From NCBI GenBank assembly GCA_947450365.1, contig CANFVE010000007.1, positions 1-64,000 of the forward strand: DNA of 64,000 bases, in the 5' to 3' direction. Positions 34,691 through 44,532 of this stretch are shown piece by piece (position 1 is the stretch's first letter; the number at the start of each line of letters is the position of its first letter). This stretch comes from Cytophagaceae bacterium. Lineage in GTDB: Bacteria > Bacteroidota > Bacteroidia > Cytophagales > Spirosomataceae. A model generated the notes under the pieces. It worked only from the letters and a program-made list of their open reading frames with translations, made no database searches and had not been told where the DNA came from. Both the position numbers and the translations under genes were made by a program.

Positions 34691-35563
34691 TTACTTCAAA
34701 CTCAATCGTGCGGAAATGGGCAGCCATACAAGGACAAGCCCAATCACCGGGGCCGGAAGATTAAAATAAGCCATTAAGCCGCCTAATAGAATTAAATAAA
34801 TCGGATAGGTAAATAATAGCACCGCGAAAAGGACGGAATCATAAAACACGCTGCCTTTCGTTTTTTGGTGTACAAATTGCCGAATAGGCCAATAAAATGG
34901 CCAGTGAACCGCATACGAAATCCCTTTAAAAATGCGTGTTTTTTCTGTGGGAACTTCCAGGATTCGCCTCATGTGAGACATAATGCGGTCATTAAAGGCG
35001 ACAAAATCTTTGGGACTACTGATGGCTTGGGTTTGTTCCAATTCGGCGATGTGCAAGATGACTTTTTTGCCAAAAAGGGCGAAGTCATTATAGCCAATTC
35101 CGATGACATGTAGCGTAGGAAATACCCCTAGCGCCTGCGTTTGTGCTAAAATGCGGGCAGCACCTTTTTTAAAGGGTTGGATTTCATGGGTATGTAAGCA
35201 GATGCCCTCAATGAAAATTAGCACGGCGCCCCCTTGGGAGAGGATATTTACGGATTCTTGAAAGGTATCTTGGTTTCGATGCAAATGTTGTTTTCCTTCC
35301 CTGGCTCGAAAGATGGGAATCATCCCGATGGAGCGCAATAAAAAGCCAAATATGGGATGTTCAAAAACATCTCCTCGGGCTAAAAAATGTATTTTTCGCT
35401 GATAAGTGGCTCCGATAATGACGGCATCCAAAAAGGAGTTCGGGTGGTTTGCGAGCAACAAAACCGGCCCCTTGGGATTCAAAAACCATTTTTCGTGTAT
35501 TATGATCTGCGGGCAAAAGATGCGCAGGGCTAAACGAACCACGATTTTTAATAGGTAAACCAA
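34691..35563 (-). CDS. Glycerol-3-phosphate/1-acylglycerol-3-phosphate acyltransferase-like protein
   Basis: This 290-residue protein has the PlsC-type motif as LLANHPNSFLDAVIIGA, with five residues between His and Asp instead of the usual four, the form I recall for Bacteroidota GPAT-like members. The second block is IFIEGICLHTHEIQPFKKGA. Two hydrophobic segments near the C-terminus (about 240-285) anchor it in the membrane. The frame has no ATG near its beginning; TTG at 35563 is the likely start. It begins right where the GH3 gene ends. Confidence 0.85.
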   Translation of the reverse strand: MVYLLKIVVRLALRIFCPQIIIHEKWFLNPKGPVLLLANHPNSFLDAVIIGATYQRKIHFLARGDVFEHPIFGFLLRSIGMIPIFRAREGKQHLHRNQDTFQESVNILSQGGAVLIFIEGICLHTHEIQPFKKGAARILAQTQALGVFPTLHVIGIGYNDFALFGKKVILHIAELEQTQAISSPKDFVAFNDRIMSHMRRILEVPTEKTRIFKGISYAVHWPFYWPIRQFVHQKTKGSVFYDSVLFAVLLFTYPIYLILLGGLMAYFNLPAPVIGLVLVWLPISARLSLK

Positions 35564-35601
35564 AGGGCTAAAATTTTTTAAAGCTACATTTTTTTTCTTT
35601 G

Positions 35602-36168
35602 CTAGGCTTCGTCGATCAGAATATCCAAATGAGAAATGAGCCCGTGTATATTATTGCTGGCAAATTTTGCCTTTTTCATGCGGTTGATCGAAGGATTTAT
35701 CTGGAACGATTCCGCTAGCCGAAAATCTGCTTTTTCTAAAATGCTTTGATCAAAAATGGCACCTTGTAAATCGCAATGGTCGAATATCGCTAAGGTAAAA
35801 TCGGCTTCTGAAAAATCTACTTCTCGGAGATAGCAGTGGCTAAATCGAGTTCCTTTGGTCTTGATTTTATAAAAAGAGGACAGGTTTAATTGGCAGGCCT
35901 CAAAAGAGACTTCAAATAAAAAGGGATTGCAGTATTCAAAGTGCAAGCCTTGTAATTTGCAGTTTTTGAAATGGACTTTTTGGAAAGAGGTATTTTTAAG
36001 CGTAGCCAAGCTTAGGTTCGAATCTTCAAACACACAATCCACAAACTTAAATCCGGTTAAATCTTGGCTTTCTAGTTCCGCTTTTTGAAATACGCAATCC
36101 TCATATTCGCCCGATTGGAGGCTTTGGGGCTTTGAAAAAGATTCGCCAACGAAATATGTTTTTTCCAT
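35602..36168 (-). CDS. Pentapeptide-repeat protein
   Basis: This 188-residue protein is built of A(D/N)LxX-type repeats forming a right-handed quadrilateral helix. Examples are CVFEDSNLSLATLKNTSF, KNCKLQGLHFEYC and YLREVDFSEADFTLAIFDHC. It shares the overall size of Qnr-like gyrase-protecting proteins, but most such chromosomal proteins have unknown roles. The start is ATG 36168. Confidence 0.88.
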   Translation of the reverse strand: MEKTYFVGESFSKPQSLQSGEYEDCVFQKAELESQDLTGFKFVDCVFEDSNLSLATLKNTSFQKVHFKNCKLQGLHFEYCNPFLFEVSFEACQLNLSSFYKIKTKGTRFSHCYLREVDFSEADFTLAIFDHCDLQGAIFDQSILEKADFRLAESFQINPSINRMKKAKFASNNIHGLISHLDILIDEA

Positions 36169-36219
36169 CAATCTTCTAAAATTTTTCAGTAAATTTCACA
36201 AATATAAACCTATTCTAGC

Positions 36220-37068
36220 ATGAAACTAAAGTCACAATTACTTCTTTTGCTTGCCCTTTTTGTCTCCTTTGGGGCTATTTCGCAAAAATTGTTTACCTAT
36301 CCATTGGGCGTTCAGGCCTATACGTTTCGGAAACATTTTCCTGTCAATGCTGAAAAAACACTCGATATCATCAAGGATATGGGCATTACGGAATTGGAAG
36401 GGGGAGGTGCGAAGGGAATGACCTTAGAAGAATTTAAAAAGCAATGTGATGTGCGTGGTATTTCGATACCTTCGACGGGGGCTGATTTTCAGGAATTAGC
36501 CAAAGATCCATTGGAAGTCGTTCGGAAGGCGAAGATTTTAGGTTCTACCTTTGTGATGTGTGCTTGGATTCCGCATAAGCGCGGGGAGTTTTCGTTAGAT
36601 AATGCAAAAAATGCGGTGGAGGTTTTTAATAAGGCGGGTCAGGTGTTAAAAGAAAACGGAATTACGCTTTGTTACCATGACCACGGATTCGAATTTCAGC
36701 CTTTTGGTGACGGGACCTTGTTGGACTACATGATTCAAAATACAAATCCGGCCTATGTGTCATTTGAGATGGATGTTTTATGGACGATGCATGGGGGTGG
36801 CGCGGAGATGCCGATGAAGCTGTTGAAAAAATACCCAGGTCGTTGGAAATTAATGCACGTCAAAGACCTTAAGAAAGGGGTAAAAGGAGATTTGACTGGT
36901 GGGACTCCTGCGGAAAATGATGTGCCGGTGGGACAGGGACAGGGCAATTGGAAACAGATTATTAAATTAGGCAAAAAAGCGGGCGTGGAACATTGCTTTA
37001 TCGAAGATGAAAGCGAGCATGAATTGGAGAATGTGCCGATCAGTTTGGCTTATTTGAAAAGTTTATAA
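36220..37068 (+). CDS. Secreted sugar phosphate isomerase/epimerase-like TIM-barrel protein
   Basis: This 282-residue protein has a signal peptide (MKLKSQLLLLLALFVSFGAI...) and an AP-endonuclease-2/xylose-isomerase-like barrel. It starts YPLGVQAYTFRKHF. Metal-ligand candidates are in LCYHDHGFEF (about 149-158), EMDVLWTMHGG and KLMHVKDLKKG, with the last acid in FIEDESEH. It may act on periplasmic sugars. The last 6 bases overlap the convergent antiporter gene. Confidence 0.87.
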   Translation: MKLKSQLLLLLALFVSFGAISQKLFTYPLGVQAYTFRKHFPVNAEKTLDIIKDMGITELEGGGAKGMTLEEFKKQCDVRGISIPSTGADFQELAKDPLEVVRKAKILGSTFVMCAWIPHKRGEFSLDNAKNAVEVFNKAGQVLKENGITLCYHDHGFEFQPFGDGTLLDYMIQNTNPAYVSFEMDVLWTMHGGGAEMPMKLLKKYPGRWKLMHVKDLKKGVKGDLTGGTPAENDVPVGQGQGNWKQIIKLGKKAGVEHCFIEDESEHELENVPISLAYLKSL

Positions 37069-38100
37069 AATAAACCCTAATCCAAGGAGCCCGAGAATGT
37101 AGACAATGAGGACGATGAATGAATCGATGCCCATTCGTAGGATTTGTTTTTTGGAATGCAAAACCATCCCGATGATGTAAATGCCTGTCAGGAATATGCC
37201 TAGGGCGGTTAAATAGGCGTCTGTCGGGTTTAAATTGGGGATAATGGCATCTCCTCCGATGAGCGAAGCAAATAAAAATAGGACCGGAAGAAAGGCGTTG
37301 CCGCCGAAAATATCGGAGACGGCCATGTTGTAATTGCGCAATTTTGCCGATGCGATTCCCGTCGAAATTTCAGGCAAGGCCGTACACAGCGCGAGCAACG
37401 TTCCCCCAAACAATGCCCCACTCATATCAAAACGGGAAATCATTGTTTCTCCCGCGACCTCAAGCACATATCCAGCAAATAAAGTTACAATCGCCCCAAT
37501 GATGAGCGTCCAAATCGCCAGAGAGGGGCCTCCTCTCAGGGGCGCCTTGGGATGTCTCATTTCTTCCAATTTTTGTGCTTGTTTTTTTTCGTCACTGGCA
37601 CTTCGCGTTCGTTTGGCCACCACAAAAATGGAACCTAACCAAATGAATAAAATCAGCCATTCAAAGGGCGTGGTTCGGAAAAAAATGAAGGAACTGGGAA
37701 ATTCTTTGGCCATCAAAACCAAGGTCAAAATGAGAATCAGCGCCACGCCTTCTAATACCAAAATACTCGAATGGCCTTTATGCGTTAATGGGGCGGATCG
37801 GCCTACCCCGAAGACATCAATGAGGACCAATACCACTGTTTGAATGGCCACACCCCCCAATAAATTACTGACGGCGAGGTCATAGGCATGGTGCTTCGCG
37901 GCCATGAACGTGATGGCGATTTCGGGGAGATTGGTAACAATGGCTAAAAAAACCATGCCGCCAAAAGCCTCTCCTAAGTCAAAGTGAATGGTAATCACGT
38001 CGATCGCCTTGGTTAATCGAATTCCTGCGACCCAAATCGCTGCGGTAGCTGCGGCGAAAAGGAGGAAAAGAAAAGGGTTAGCGATCGACGAGAAATCCAT
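37063..38100 (-). CDS. Sodium/calcium exchanger (CaCA family)
   Basis: This 345-residue membrane protein has two inverted alpha repeats. The first holds VTNLPEIAITFMAAKHHAYD (about 57-76) and the second CTALPEISTGIASAKLRNYN (about 239-258), each with the ion-binding Glu. A charged loop with KKQAQKLEEM lies between. It exchanges Na or H for Ca or a similar cation at the inner membrane. Its ATG overlaps the stop of the upstream porin as TAATG, so the two are translationally coupled. Confidence 0.88.
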   Translation of the reverse strand: MDFSSIANPFLFLLFAAATAAIWVAGIRLTKAIDVITIHFDLGEAFGGMVFLAIVTNLPEIAITFMAAKHHAYDLAVSNLLGGVAIQTVVLVLIDVFGVGRSAPLTHKGHSSILVLEGVALILILTLVLMAKEFPSSFIFFRTTPFEWLILFIWLGSIFVVAKRTRSASDEKKQAQKLEEMRHPKAPLRGGPSLAIWTLIIGAIVTLFAGYVLEVAGETMISRFDMSGALFGGTLLALCTALPEISTGIASAKLRNYNMAVSDIFGGNAFLPVLFLFASLIGGDAIIPNLNPTDAYLTALGIFLTGIYIIGMVLHSKKQILRMGIDSFIVLIVYILGLLGLGFIL

Positions 38101-39428
38101 TAAATGAACAATTGAAATTGTAAGGTAAGCGAATTTAATCGATTTCCAGATACAATTTCCCCTTGTTTTACCTCATAAGTTGGCCGGTTTTGAAGATCCA
38201 AACTCAGTTTGGCTTTGTTGCCCTGTAAATAATAATTCAGGCCAAAATTATAAGTTGCCGTACTCGAATTCCCCAATCGATCGTATTTCGCGAGGGTTGC
38301 GGCCGCATATGGCATGAAGCGAGCCGCATTCAAATAGCCGATTTGCGCATAAACTACGTGGCCTGTACCGAACATCGGATAGGCATTTCCATAGGTCGGG
38401 CCTTGACCGGTAATCGAATTGGCGGCGGTCAAGTTTGTTCCATTGGCCGGATTCATAATGCCATTGTAGCGCAGGTAATTTTGGCCGTAATTGGTATTAA
38501 AATATCCCAAATAGGCGGAAATCGCCGTATGCTTTGCCGCATTGATGGGCATATCTACAAAACTTTCAACGGCAAAATGCTTCATGTCCTGGTAAGTCGT
38601 ATCCCCTTGAATTCCTTTGGCCCACATGGCATTTGCTTGATAAATTCCACCAACGGCGATGTTTACGATTTTCTTGCTTCCCAAATAACTACCTGTCATA
38701 TAGGGTGTCGTATGGTTTTCGTGATCAAAAAACTGATAAATCAAATAACCTTGTTGCTGGAGCGAATGCCCCTTTTGTGCAAAATTGGCTACGGAGGCTA
38801 AAGCAGGGGGTGTTTGTCCGTTAGATGTAATTGGGAATGGGTCACTAAGGATTAGTCGGTAGTCGAAATGCCCGATTTGCCCTCGTGCATAAATGCTTAA
38901 TTTTCGGGAAAATTGGTCAGTTTGATCCACGGTTGTTTGAGCAAAAACGGGGACATCGAGGGTGGTGATGGTCCCGATGCTTGGTTGGGAAAACCGCGAA
39001 AGGCCTGAAATAATGCTTAAGCCACCGCCTATTTTTAATTGGTTTGCGCTTGACACTCGGTATTCGCCGAGGGCGTCATGAAAAAAGGGTGCGATTTTCC
39101 GATTGGAGGTGGAATTGTATTGGGCATTGAAATTATTTTGTCCAAACTGAAAGTAGATAAAGGCCCGATCGGTGATTTGTCCCATCATTTGCATGCGGGT
39201 TCTGCGCAGACCGATGTCGAAGGATTGATTTTCGGAGACCCCTTCGACGAGCGTTCCGGGATTATTTTCGTTGCCCCGCACCCAAACCTGATTTAAAAAA
39301 GTGATTTGGAAATAGCGCGATCCGCTTTCGTTGAGTTTTAATTTTAGTAATTCGGTATCGGGCGTTTTTTGAGCAAAAGCAGTAAAAACACATAAGGTGA
39401 AAATACCAAGAAGTGTGAAATTTTTCAT
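38100..39428 (-). CDS. Outer membrane porin-like beta-barrel
   Basis: This 442-residue protein has a signal peptide (about 1-19, LGIFTLCVFTAFAQ) and alternating hydrophobic strands through to a terminal LTLQFQLFI, typical of outer-membrane barrels. FDIGLRRTRMQMMGQITDRA near 72-91 is the usual opening of OprO/P-like porins. It is the first gene of a two-gene unit with the cation exchanger, suggesting delivery of the exchanged ion or its counter-ion. Confidence 0.75.
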   Translation of the reverse strand: MKNFTLLGIFTLCVFTAFAQKTPDTELLKLKLNESGSRYFQITFLNQVWVRGNENNPGTLVEGVSENQSFDIGLRRTRMQMMGQITDRAFIYFQFGQNNFNAQYNSTSNRKIAPFFHDALGEYRVSSANQLKIGGGLSIISGLSRFSQPSIGTITTLDVPVFAQTTVDQTDQFSRKLSIYARGQIGHFDYRLILSDPFPITSNGQTPPALASVANFAQKGHSLQQQGYLIYQFFDHENHTTPYMTGSYLGSKKIVNIAVGGIYQANAMWAKGIQGDTTYQDMKHFAVESFVDMPINAAKHTAISAYLGYFNTNYGQNYLRYNGIMNPANGTNLTAANSITGQGPTYGNAYPMFGTGHVVYAQIGYLNAARFMPYAAATLAKYDRLGNSSTATYNFGLNYYLQGNKAKLSLDLQNRPTYEVKQGEIVSGNRLNSLTLQFQLFI

Positions 39429-39493
39429 AAGAATGTTGGGTTATTAGGCGCATTGCCTATGGAAGTACAAAAAATAAGCGAAGGGATTTCGGC

Positions 39494-39829
39494 TTAAATT
39501 CGGTAATTACAGAATCGCTTATAGCGCGATGGGCCAACAATATTCGTTGAAACTGATCTTTTCGAAGCCTCATGTTGCTTGAAAAAATAACCGATTTTTT
39601 GTGAATGTCGAGTACGATTCGGTGTCCAAGGGGAGTCTTGATTTTCGTCATCTACATCTTCTTGAAATTCCCAAACAAGGAGGCTTGGATCATCCCTTAG
39701 TTGATGTGTTTTTTGCGTACGAACATGCGAAATCGTTTTTTCTAGCGATGCGCCATGGGCAACGTTCCCATCTGGCAAAGGAGATAAAGCCCAAAGGAAA
39801 ATAAAAAAAATATGTAGAATGGCGGACAT
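39494..39829 (-). CDS. Small secreted hypothetical protein
   Basis: This is a 111-residue protein with a probable signal sequence (MSAILHIFFIFLWALSPLP). The mature part has an acidic patch (EFQEDVDDENQDS) and a basic, polar C-terminus. It is the only plausible gene in the 481-base gap between the porin and symporter genes. I do not recognise a family; the coding call rests on the signal peptide and the intact frame. Confidence 0.5.
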   Translation of the reverse strand: MSAILHIFFIFLWALSPLPDGNVAHGASLEKTISHVRTQKTHQLRDDPSLLVWEFQEDVDDENQDSPWTPNRTRHSQKIGYFFKQHEASKRSVSTNIVGPSRYKRFCNYRI

Positions 39830-39909
39830 GGCGGTACAAATGTGCATGAAGATTTTTTAATACCGGGCTTTTCGGTTCTTTTTTTTATCTTGGAGCACGA
39901 AATTTTCCT

Positions 39910-40764
39910 ATGCAAGCCAACTTTTTTTCCGTCATACTCATGCCACTCGCCCTTTCTGTCATTATGACGGGCCTCGGCTTATCGTTGACGATTGGAGATT
40001 TTAAGCGAATTTTTCTATTTCCAAAGGCCATGTTGGTGGGACTGGTTTGTCAAATGCTTCTGTTGCCTATCGTTTGTTTTTACATTGCCAAAGGAATGAA
40101 CCTTCCCCCTGAAATGGCGGTAGGGCTTATGTTATTGGCTGCCGCACCAGGTGGGCCTTCGGCCAATTTATATAGTCATATGGCCAAGGGTGACGTCGCC
40201 TTGAATGTTTCCCTAACGGCCTTGAATAGTTTATTTTCTGTTTTATCAATTGCCTTTTGGGTGAATTTTTCCATGGTCCAATTTTTGGCGGTGGATACCT
40301 ATGTGCCCATGCAATTTGGGAAAGTGCTGGAAGTCTGTTACATCGTTATCTTGCCAGTGGGCGCCGGAATGATCGTTCGAGCGTATTTTCCGCAAATTTC
40401 ATCCCGCTTAGAAAAGCCATTTAAAATGGCCTCAGGCCTATTTTTAGCAGCCATTATTTTGCTTGCCGGCTGGAAGGAACGTTCCCATTTATGGCAGGAT
40501 GCCGAAATTGTGGGATTCGCTGCCCTTTTGTTTAATGTTGCTTGTTTAAGTTTGGGTTATTTTATTCCGCGAATGTTTCACTTGTCGAAAAAACAAGCCA
40601 TTGCGATTGGGATGGAAATCGGGATACACAATGGTTCCTTGGCGATTTATTTAGCGCTAAATGTGATAGGAAACGCCACGATGACAATTCCTGCCGTGGT
40701 CTATAGCATTATTATGTTTCTGACGGCGGCGCTGTTTGGCTATTTGGTGAATCTTCGACCGTAG
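39910..40764 (+). CDS. Bile acid:sodium symporter family (BASS) transporter
   Basis: This 284-residue membrane protein has about nine hydrophobic segments. [20 protein letters not shown] (about 77-96) and [14 protein letters not shown] (about 238-251) correspond to the two crossover motifs of the BASS fold. Bacterial members import organic anions, such as keto acids or vitamin precursors, with Na. The substrate is not predictable here. The 3' end overlaps the next convergent gene by 53 bases. Confidence 0.88.
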   Translation: MQANFFSVILMPLALSVIMTGLGLSLTIGDFKRIFLFPKAMLVGLVCQMLLLPIVCFYIAKGMNLPPEMAVGLMLLAAAPGGPSANLYSHMAKGDVALNVSLTALNSLFSVLSIAFWVNFSMVQFLAVDTYVPMQFGKVLEVCYIVILPVGAGMIVRAYFPQISSRLEKPFKMASGLFLAAIILLAGWKERSHLWQDAEIVGFAALLFNVACLSLGYFIPRMFHLSKKQAIAIGMEIGIHNGSLAIYLALNVIGNATMTIPAVVYSIIMFLTAALFGYLVNLRP

Positions 40765-40999
40765 GGGCTTTCATCCGGTCGATTTTTTTGATGGACCAGA
40801 TATAAAGGGTTTCCACTTTCTGGCGCGCCCAAGGTGTTTTTCTCAAAAATGTCAAACTGGATTTTATGCTGGGTTCAAACGAAAAACAATTGATTCGAAT
40901 ACGCCTCGCTAGTTCATCCCAGCCATATAAGGCGACCAAATCCGTTAGGATCATTTCCAGCGTTTTCCCATGTAGGGGATCATTTGATTTTTCAGCCAT
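40712..40999 (-). CDS. VF530/DUF2132 family protein
   Basis: This 95-residue protein shows the family signature [20 protein letters not shown] at the start and [20 protein letters not shown] next, with [10 protein letters not shown] after it. The family is proposed to bind DNA (VF530), but its role is unproven. The Pro/Ser-rich tail extends beyond the usual family end and overlaps the symporter gene. The start is the ATG at 40999. Confidence 0.88.
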   Translation of the reverse strand: MAEKSNDPLHGKTLEMILTDLVALYGWDELARRIRINCFSFEPSIKSSLTFLRKTPWARQKVETLYIWSIKKIDRMKAPTVEDSPNSQTAPPSET

Positions 41000-41007
41000 G
41001 TACAAAA

Positions 41008-42309
41008 TTAAGGTAATTTTTGGAAATCAATCTGCGGCTTTTGTTGTTGGGCCGGCCTCGAACTCATGCTATTCAAGACGGCCGGGGAATTAAAAAAGCC
41101 ACCATTTTGAAGGAAAAATACATTGTTTGAGACACCCCCATCGTAGTCTTGTCGGTAAGCGCGGCGGGCGATGTCGTCGCCGGTCAACTTCACCTCTTGT
41201 AATTCCACCCATTCGCCTGCAGCATCTACCATCCAAGGATTTATATAGCTTGCTTTTCGAGTTATATGGCCAAATAACGGATCAAAATTTTCTACAAAGG
41301 AATGTGGCCTTTTGTACCAAGTCGTGGTTTTAGGACGCAAAAATTGGGCGATTAGGATCCATTCCGCCGCCGATTTTTCCTTAAAATAAGCTGTATAAAT
41401 CGTATTCCCTTGTGAATCGGGTTCTACAGAATTTAAAAATTGGTACGTTTTTCCCGCGACCCAGGGATAACGCAAATAACTTTGGCCACCGGCACCTTCA
41501 TTGCCAAATTCCCCCGTATATACCTGAGGGCCCTTCTTTATTAATTTGATTTTTTGATCTTCGGGAATACTCGCGGGATTATCGGTGACATAGGGGCTCC
41601 AAACGGAAAATAAAATACGTCGTTCTGTTTCAGAATTTACCTGCATACCAAAATACCCTTCACCAAACCCATTGGCCATAAAATAAGAACCTATGGGGTC
41701 CATTTGGAGAGGAATGGAGACTTCATTGTACATCCATTTGAAGTTGGGCCCCGCAGGTACCGTATAGGTTAAATGGACGGAAGGTCCTCGCCGACCCCAA
41801 TAAAAGCGATTGTCGACATTATCCTTCACGAATGAAATGCCTGACAAATCTTCATTGATTTCAATCCGCAGGTCTGTCAGGTCAGCATAATTCGTCAATT
41901 TTTTACGTATTCCCTGAAGGCTTACTTCCTGATAGCCTGCGGAAATAGAAAACTCACCCGCGTCGATTTCGCCCTTTGCATCTGGGCTAATCGTTCGAAC
42001 GAGGGCACCTATTTTGAGCCGAATGGCATGGCTGGGGTCCATCGTGCCGATTAATTTAATGCGGCAACGAAGCGCCTTATCGGTTTTAAAAAACAAGGAA
42101 TATTGGGTATTTGCTTGAGTCCAATCGGTGATTCCTTTGGTGGAGATGGCGTCAGTGGAGGGCCCTGCGGTTTGAAAGGCGTTGCCCGCAAAAGGAATGT
42201 TGATCGCGTTTATATAGGCATTTGGGCCTTCTTGGCTCGGGCCAACTGGCGAACCACAAGCATTCAGCGTGCCGCTTAAGATGAGGAAAAATAAGATATA
42301 CTTTTTCAA
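41008..42309 (-). CDS. DUF3472/DUF5077 lipoprotein
   Basis: This 433-residue lipoprotein has a signal peptide ending in TLNAC (Cys18). The N-terminal half (about 30-165) fits the DUF5077 type and the second half (about 175-425) the DUF3472 type, with [20 protein letters not shown] and [20 protein letters not shown]. Such proteins are found with polysaccharide utilisation genes and are probably carbohydrate-binding, without known activity. No ATG precedes the signal sequence; TTG at 42309 is the likely start. It is read divergently from the 42350 gene. Confidence 0.78.
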   Translation of the reverse strand: MKKYILFFLILSGTLNACGSPVGPSQEGPNAYINAINIPFAGNAFQTAGPSTDAISTKGITDWTQANTQYSLFFKTDKALRCRIKLIGTMDPSHAIRLKIGALVRTISPDAKGEIDAGEFSISAGYQEVSLQGIRKKLTNYADLTDLRIEINEDLSGISFVKDNVDNRFYWGRRGPSVHLTYTVPAGPNFKWMYNEVSIPLQMDPIGSYFMANGFGEGYFGMQVNSETERRILFSVWSPYVTDNPASIPEDQKIKLIKKGPQVYTGEFGNEGAGGQSYLRYPWVAGKTYQFLNSVEPDSQGNTIYTAYFKEKSAAEWILIAQFLRPKTTTWYKRPHSFVENFDPLFGHITRKASYINPWMVDAAGEWVELQEVKLTGDDIARRAYRQDYDGGVSNNVFFLQNGGFFNSPAVLNSMSSRPAQQQKPQIDFQKLP

Positions 42310-42349
42310 AAAAATGCTATGTTTGTTTCAAATATACCTATTAAAACCT

Positions 42350-43645
42350 ATGAAAATCAAATCCTTGTACTTGAACATGCTCCTCGTGGGCATGTCATTG
42401 GGAACGGCCTGGGCCATTCGGGGCCAATTTGGCCATGAACACGGCGCGGCCTTTGCGGGCGCCCTTGGATCCTTAAGTGTGTTGTTGCTTGTGAATCGGA
42501 AAGATTGGCTAGCGCAGGCGTTTTCGATTACGTTAGCGGGTGCATTCGGATGGGGTTTAGGCGGGATGATGAGCTATGGGCTGGTTGTGGGCTATGGGCG
42601 CGCAGATGATTGGGGGAATGTATTCTATGGGCTTTCGATGTTGTTTGTGATTGGAGGTTTGTATGGTTTTTTGGGAGGGGGTTTATTTGGATTGGCGATA
42701 AGTAAAGGGGAAAGGGAATTAATGGGCTGGGCCCAGGTAATCGTTGAAATGGTCGTAGGGGGCGCAATTCTCTATTTTTTCTTAATTGAGCAATTTGGCT
42801 GGTATATGACCCCGCCTCGGTCGGAAGTATGGGCGATTTGTTTGGGAATGGCCTTAGCCTTATGTTGGATTTTCTTGCGGCTCAAATTACATGCAGCGCT
42901 TCGAGTAGCTGCTTTTGCGGGACTAGGGGGAGGTTTTGGATTCGCGTTTGGAAATTTTCTGCAGGTTTTAGGTCGAGTTTCGGAGATCGATTTCAATTTT
43001 TGGAATGTGATGGAATATTCCTTAGGCTTTTTTGGTGGCTTGGGCTTGGCCTATGGGACGCTGACGAGCGCATGGGCGGAGGAAAAAGAAGCGCGGTCGA
43101 CTCAACAGGCGTTTCCTATTTTCATGCTTGTCTTAATCATTCCGTTTGTGATGTGGCAACAAAATTTCGAATGGGAGCGCATCCAAGAAACCTATGTTAA
43201 ATTAATCCCTTTCGACGTTCCGAGGATCTACGCCTGGGTTCAATGGGGCTCTTTGGGCCTCATTGCCTGCGTTGCCATGTATTGGATCAAGCGTCTTTTG
43301 AGTTCTAAACAGCCGAATGCCTATGCCACCACCTGGGCCTTCTTTTTTAGTATGTGGGCCTTGTACATCACCCTAAGTTATCTGATTACGGGTGCGATCA
43401 TCAGCGGCTATCGGTCGGAACAGTATTTATATGCACTGAATTTTGTGGTTGTTTTTGCCGTGCTGTCTAAGGCGTCACCTTCGTTTGCTCCAAAGGAAAT
43501 TTCGTATGCTGCGTGGGGAAAGAACTTGCTTTTTGTTTTGCTTTTTATCGGATTATTGGCCTACATCTTGCCGCAAACTCACGGAGAATTGAAAGGGGCA
43601 CATAAGCGATTTGGAGAAGCTGTGGAGGATACGCTAAAAAAATAG
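42350..43645 (+). CDS. Multi-pass membrane protein of unknown function
   Basis: This 431-residue protein has roughly eleven or twelve hydrophobic segments and Gly-rich helices (for example GGLYGFLGGGLFGLA near 103-117). The N-terminus includes AWAIRGQFGHEHGAAFAGAL, with conserved-looking charged and His residues inside a membrane region, suggestive of a transporter or membrane enzyme. I do not recognise the family. The ATG at 42350 follows the leader TATACCTATTAAAACCT. It is followed after 2 bases by an SGNH hydrolase gene and then a deacetylase gene. Confidence 0.7.
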   Translation: MKIKSLYLNMLLVGMSLGTAWAIRGQFGHEHGAAFAGALGSLSVLLLVNRKDWLAQAFSITLAGAFGWGLGGMMSYGLVVGYGRADDWGNVFYGLSMLFVIGGLYGFLGGGLFGLAISKGERELMGWAQVIVEMVVGGAILYFFLIEQFGWYMTPPRSEVWAICLGMALALCWIFLRLKLHAALRVAAFAGLGGGFGFAFGNFLQVLGRVSEIDFNFWNVMEYSLGFFGGLGLAYGTLTSAWAEEKEARSTQQAFPIFMLVLIIPFVMWQQNFEWERIQETYVKLIPFDVPRIYAWVQWGSLGLIACVAMYWIKRLLSSKQPNAYATTWAFFFSMWALYITLSYLITGAIISGYRSEQYLYALNFVVVFAVLSKASPSFAPKEISYAAWGKNLLFVLLFIGLLAYILPQTHGELKGAHKRFGEAVEDTLKK

Positions 43646-43647
43646 CC

Positions 43648-44532
43648 ATGAGGGGGATTGTATTTATTCTGTTTTTTAGTTTTTCATTTTTCGCGAAGGG
43701 CCAATTATTTGGCCCCCATGTTCAGCGCGTACTTTTTCTTGGAAATAGCATCACCTATGCGGGAGGGTATGTTCTACGTGTGGATGCGTATGCGCGGATG
43801 CATGGTTCTGGGGAGCCTTTGGAAATCATGAATTTAGGTCTTCCAAGTGAGACGGTTTCGGGTTTATCCGAAGAGGGACATGCTGGAGGGCGATTTCCTC
43901 GGCCGGACTTGCATGAACGGCTAGCGCGCGTATTAGATGCGACAAAGCCCGACTTGGTTATCGCTTGTTATGGAATGAATGATGGAATTTATCAGCCCTT
44001 GGATGCGAATCGATTTCAAAAATTTAAAGACGGGATCCAGTGGTTGCACGAACAAGTGGCCTCGCGGGGCATACGAATTGTGCATTTGACCCCCACGGTA
44101 TATGAGGACAAAAAAGGCCAAAGTCCTGAATATGCGAAGGTGCTGGACGTATATTCCAAATGGCTAAAAAGACAATCGGCCTGGGAGGTGATTGACTCCC
44201 ATTTTCCGATGAAAAAGTTCCTTGAAAAAAACAAACGGAAGGATCCGTCATTCTCCTTGGCTTCGGATGGAGTTCATATTGGATCCATCGGCCATGGCTT
44301 GGTGGCACGTGAAATCATTCAGTATTTTACGAGGCAAAAATGTACAGATTGTGAGCAAATCCCAGTATCCAAATGGTTTGAGATTTTGGGGCAGGAACAT
44401 AGTCTGATGAAGGATGCCTGGCTGCGTGCTACGGGGCATTTACGGCCTGATATGAAGCTGGGTTTGCCCATGGAGGAGGCGATGAAACAAAAAGAAGTAT
44501 TCGAAAAACAAATTAATGCAGTAAGACAATGA
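43648..44532 (+). CDS. SGNH/GDSL hydrolase, secreted esterase
   Basis: This 294-residue protein has a signal peptide (about 1-18, LFFSFSFFAKG) and the SGNH blocks. Block I is VLFLGNSITYAGGY with the catalytic Ser (about residue 33), block III is ACYGMNDGIYQ (about 107-117), and block V is SLASDGVHIGSIGH with Asp and His (about 203-216). Such enzymes remove acetyl or other acyl groups from glycans. It overlaps the deacetylase gene by 4 bases (ATGA). Confidence 0.9.
   Translation: MRGIVFILFFSFSFFAKGQLFGPHVQRVLFLGNSITYAGGYVLRVDAYARMHGSGEPLEIMNLGLPSETVSGLSEEGHAGGRFPRPDLHERLARVLDATKPDLVIACYGMNDGIYQPLDANRFQKFKDGIQWLHEQVASRGIRIVHLTPTVYEDKKGQSPEYAKVLDVYSKWLKRQSAWEVIDSHFPMKKFLEKNKRKDPSFSLASDGVHIGSIGHGLVAREIIQYFTRQKCTDCEQIPVSKWFEILGQEHSLMKDAWLRATGHLRPDMKLGLPMEEAMKQKEVFEKQINAVRQ

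Noticed and set aside
40712-40764. 53-base overlap of the symporter and DUF2132 genes as a sequencing error
   Set aside because: Both frames end with plausible tails and convergent overlaps are common in this window (also at 13800, 45304 and 61762).
44304-44318. GGCACGTGAAAT as a parS site
   Set aside because: Only the right half matches; the left arm lacks GTTT, and it is far from the origin.
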